26,037 nucleotides of DNA, taken from assembly GCA_017614655.1 (NCBI GenBank), contig JAGABO010000163.1, positions 1-26,037 of the forward strand, in the 5' to 3' direction. The position numbers and the translations under genes were made by a program. Under the pieces are notes generated by a model. It was not told the DNA's origin, searched no databases, and saw nothing but the letters and a program-made list of their open reading frames with translations. Positions within the stretch are counted from its first letter, which is position 1. The number at the start of each line of letters is the position of its first letter. Positions 24,698 to 26,037 of this stretch are shown one piece after another. The DNA comes from Treponema sp. (GTDB lineage Bacteria; Spirochaetota; Spirochaetia; Treponematales; Treponemataceae).

Positions 24698-24726
24698 AGT
24701 TTACTACGGTTAACATGTTGTGTCAA
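24698..24726 (-). promoter_or_regulatory. Consensus promoter of the metallophosphoesterase gene, predicted leaderless
   Basis: Minus strand TTGACA (24721-24726), exactly 17 nt, TAAACT (24698-24703). The ATG at 24690 follows the -10 by 7 nt, and no Shine-Dalgarno sequence is present. The spacer contains the 8-bp palindrome AACATGTT. Confidence 0.78.
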
Positions 24727-25039
24727 AAGCAAATGCGGATCAGAGATATAAAAAACAGAGAAGATGAAAAAGGAGAATGGAGGCTGTATGTACATTTTTT
24801 TTCTGGACGACATTTTATTTTTTAGCATTACATTTATCTGCTAAGAATGCATGCACTTCATTACCCGGCTTTTCAGGGTTTCATTCTTCCGCTGCGCTAC
24901 AGAACGTGCTTTCGCACGCCCTTATAATCCGGCGTAGCAGTGGTTACTTTTCCAGTTATATTTACTTATGCTCCTTGTACCACTGTTCGCGCCAGCTTGC
25001 AAAACACCAACTGTCGGCTTAAAACTTAGTATTTTGTAA
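24727..25039. other. Intergenic stretch with a structured element, no convincing gene
   Basis: About 310 nt without a supported gene. A nested hairpin occupies 24892-24940: an outer 7-bp stem (CTGC and TAC pairing with GTAGCAG, 2-nt bulge) around an inner CGTGC-tttc-GCACG (24905-24918). A plus-strand frame of 81 codons from 24777 crosses it (with FHSSAALQNVLSHAL), but its composition and the mirrored gene tail at 24962-25018 on the other strand argue against coding. I recall similar translated strings in other Treponema genomes as short hypothetical proteins, which would fit a dispersed intergenic repeat; this is memory and unchecked. A 26-codon frame from 24764 with GGAGG inside it is also seen. 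Confidence 0.4.
24962..25018 (-). pseudogene. Remnant of a gene 3' end (W-R-x2-W-Y-x-E-H tail)
   Basis: Between two in-frame stops the minus strand reads 18 codons, ADSWCFASWREQWYKEHK. Its end resembles the tail of the partial gene at the window edge, AVQNTWYPEWRTKWYEEHP, sharing W-R-x2-W-Y-x-E-H; 20 of 27 aligned bases agree over that part. It looks like the last exonless scrap of a related gene left after deletion or insertion. The match is short, so chance is not excluded. Confidence 0.4.
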
Positions 25040-25354
25040 TTATTTTTCTTCAAACAAGATTCTTACAAAATCTCGCTTTGAATATAAAATCCTTACGACT
25101 TTTACAAGTTCGCCTTCAATTCTGTAGAATATCGAATAATTATTTGCAAGCACAAACTTGTAATTTGTAGGGAAATTAACATATCTGTCTACAGGGATTC
25201 CACTTTCCGGAAAGTTTACCAAATCTTCGTATGTTTCTACAATCTGTAGAATTGTGTTCTGAGCCGCAATAGGGTTTTGAAGTTCATTTTCAATATATTC
25301 TTTTATTTCAAGCAAATCTTCTGCGGCTTGAGGAGAAACTTTTACTTTAAACAT
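25040..25354 (-). CDS. RelE/ParE-family toxin
   Basis: 104 residues with the compact RelE/ParE fold: VKVSPQAAEDLLEIKEYIENEL at the N-terminus, YKFVLANNYSIFYRIEGELV in the middle and the typical end VVRILYSKRDFVRILF. The form is closer to ParE-like members (helical N-terminus, YSKRD tail) than to ribosome-dependent RelE, so gyrase or ribosome as target is undecided. The ATG shares one base with the stop of the upstream antitoxin gene (TGATG), so the two are translated together. No frameshift or missing segment is visible, so it appears intact. Confidence 0.88.
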   Translation of the reverse strand: MFKVKVSPQAAEDLLEIKEYIENELQNPIAAQNTILQIVETYEDLVNFPESGIPVDRYVNFPTNYKFVLANNYSIFYRIEGELVKVVRILYSKRDFVRILFEEK

Positions 25355-25599
25355 CAGAGCCCCAGCTTTTTCCTGACATCTTTTGTATCAAGCCATCCAT
25401 CTCTGTCAGCAGATTCTTCGCCTTTCTTCAATTCAGAAAAGAGTGTTCTTGTAGCCGTTAGTTTTTCATAATCTTTTATTGAAAGTACGGCATAACAGCC
25501 TCTTCCGTTTTTTGTAAGAAAAACAGGTGATTCATCTGCGACATCCTTTAAAACTTCATTATAATTTCGTAAATCTGAAACAGGTTTTATGGCAATCAT
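25354..25599 (-). CDS. Phd/YefM-family antitoxin
   Basis: 81 residues. The N-terminal part (IAIKPVSDLRNYNEVLKDV, then SPVFLTKNGRGCYAVLSIKDYEKL) is the Phd/YefM DNA-binding fold; the C-terminal ~30 residues (LFSELKKGEESADRDGWL) should wrap the toxin. The frame extends to a GTG at 25605, but that codon overlaps the AGAGG ribosome binding site; the ATG at 25599, 5 nt after AGAGG, is preferred. It precedes the toxin with a one-base overlap and probably represses the operon through the repeats upstream. Confidence 0.87.
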   Translation of the reverse strand: MIAIKPVSDLRNYNEVLKDVADESPVFLTKNGRGCYAVLSIKDYEKLTATRTLFSELKKGEESADRDGWLDTKDVRKKLGL

Positions 25600-25611
25600 A
25601 TACACCTCTAA

Positions 25612-25663
25612 ATTTCGTAAGATTTTACGAAATAATTATCGTAAGAATGTATATAATTGTCAA
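25612..25663 (-). promoter_or_regulatory. Promoter and operator of the toxin-antitoxin operon
   Basis: Minus strand TTGACA (25658-25663), 17 nt, GATAAT (25635-25640). Directly downstream a 9-bp inverted repeat ATTTCGTAA (25612-25620) and TTACGAAAT (25625-25633) has a 4-nt gap. Further CGTAA copies occur over the -10 (25640-25644) and within the antitoxin gene (ATTTCGTAA at 25564-25572). Antitoxin-toxin complexes of this type commonly bind such repeats for autoregulation. Confidence 0.75.
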
Positions 25664-25776
25664 GCGAAAGAAAACCGTTTGGAATATTTTATAGAGGATT
25701 AGCAGAAGAATCAGAGAGTTTTCAAGATATTGTACCAGTCAATAAAGTAGACAAAAAAACTTATTTTTTAAGCAGC

Positions 25777-25810
25777 ACAGCCCTTCCGCCGGTAATGACG
25801 AAAGGGCTGT
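25777..25810 (-). terminator. Probable terminator of the gene at the window edge
   Basis: ACAGCCCTT (25777-25785) and AAGGGCTGT (25802-25810) form a 9-bp stem with a 16-nt loop, about 40 nt after the stop of the 25850 gene. On the minus strand it is followed by GCTGCTTAAAAAATAAG and a seven-T run at a distance. A T7G6 tract (25835-25847) lies between the stop and the hairpin. Confidence 0.6.
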
Positions 25811-25849
25811 ATGTATTGTACTAAAGCAGATTAGTTTTTTTGGGGGGAG

Positions 25850-26037
25850 CTAATTATTTGAAAATGGATCTGCTGCATCTGGATGTTCCTCGTACCACTT
25901 CGTACGCCACTCCGGATACCATGTATTCTGCACGGCATACAGAGTGTGTATATCGGCCTCCCAATCTATCGTGAGAATATAGCAGTCTCCGCTGGGATGA
26001 ACAGCACTGGACTCCAGCATTTCATTATCGGGAATCG
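25850..26037 (-). CDS. 3' end of an unidentified gene
   Basis: The last 62 codons of a minus-strand gene whose start is beyond the window, ending in TAG at 25850-25852. The piece includes HPSGDCYILTIDWEADIHTLYAV and then a tail TWYPEWRTKWYEEHPDAADP, rich in Trp and Tyr. The HPSGDCY...TLYAV part could be one blade of a beta-propeller-like repeat, but that is a weak impression. I do not recognise the family. Its tail resembles the remnant at 24962-25018. Confidence 0.65.
   Translation of the reverse strand, partial: IPDNEMLESSAVHPSGDCYILTIDWEADIHTLYAVQNTWYPEWRTKWYEEHPDAADPFSNN

Noticed and set aside
24777..25022. 81-codon plus-strand open frame as a protein gene
   Set aside because: It crosses a nested hairpin, its GGAG is only 2 nt from the ATG, composition is unlike neighbours, and the opposite strand carries a recognisable gene tail.
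25657..25822. 55-codon plus-strand open frame (with KPFGIFYRGLAEESESF)
   Set aside because: It has no start codon with a ribosome binding site, overlaps the antitoxin promoter and the terminator hairpin, and matches no family I know; it could be decayed sequence or chance.
25835..25847. T7G6 tract as a phase-variation switch
   Set aside because: It lies just after the stop codon of the edge gene, not in a coding region or promoter spacer that I can identify.

Overview
The window looks like chromosome of a spirochaete of the genus Treponema, most like the gut/rumen-type species. The signs are moderate AT-richness, diderm envelope genes (lgt, Mla-type lipid transport, many lipoproteins with relaxed lipoboxes such as LISC, FFSC and FFWGC), treponeme-style PilZ and cyclic-nucleotide-domain proteins, and the order cyclic-nucleotide protein / murB / cysS / ECF sigma / anti-sigma, which from memory matches Treponema pallidum TP0089-TP0093. 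No database was consulted. There is no rRNA, tRNA, CRISPR, prophage or insertion sequence. Most of the window is ordinary housekeeping and envelope chromosome; only the last ~1.4 kb looks accessory.

Layout. 1-2655 (minus): a partial protein of unknown function and an AGCS sodium:alanine/glycine symporter. 2797-5016 (plus): a MinD/ParA-type ATPase and lgt, ended by a strong terminator. 5108-15520 (minus): a run of eleven closely packed genes read from cysS down: cysS, ECF sigma factor, zinc-binding anti-sigma factor, a membrane-anchored TIG/transglutaminase-fold protein without its catalytic cysteine, UMP kinase, a glucosaminidase-like lipoprotein, MlaE permease, MlaF ATPase, MlaD, a repeat-rich lipoprotein, and, from its own promoter, a stand-alone AICAR transformylase. 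15568-18807 (plus, divergent from cysS): murB, a double cyclic-nucleotide-domain regulator, an exported protein and a DUF192 lipoprotein. 18814-21338 (minus): a small lipoprotein, a PilZ c-di-GMP receptor and a TPR protein. 21417-23172 (minus): a DUF3737 protein and a TIGR01212-type radical SAM protein. 23320-24690 (minus): an exported, C-terminally anchored metallophosphoesterase. 24691-26037: a structured intergenic element, a gene-tail remnant, a Phd/ParE-type toxin-antitoxin pair and the 3' end of a gene running off the window.

How it may work together. The cysS-to-lipoprotein run joins an envelope-sensing module (sigma, anti-sigma, extracytoplasmic TIG/pseudo-transglutaminase) to a phospholipid transporter (MlaEFD) and a peptidoglycan hydrolase. 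This is the best candidate here for an incompletely described system: possibly an envelope-homeostasis regulon with its own sensor and effectors.

Most notable signals. (1) Several transcription-unit first genes have a -10 box only 6-9 nt from the start codon and no Shine-Dalgarno sequence, which predicts leaderless mRNAs, while operon-internal genes mostly carry good SD sequences. (2) The DUF3737 gene has ACG where a start codon should be, 6 nt from a perfect GAGGAG. (3) A transglutaminase-fold protein has Cys changed to Ala. (4) Inverted repeats straddle the -10 boxes of the murB/cysS and AICAR transformylase promoters. (5) A protein-tail remnant next to the toxin-antitoxin pair resembles the tail of the gene at the window edge.
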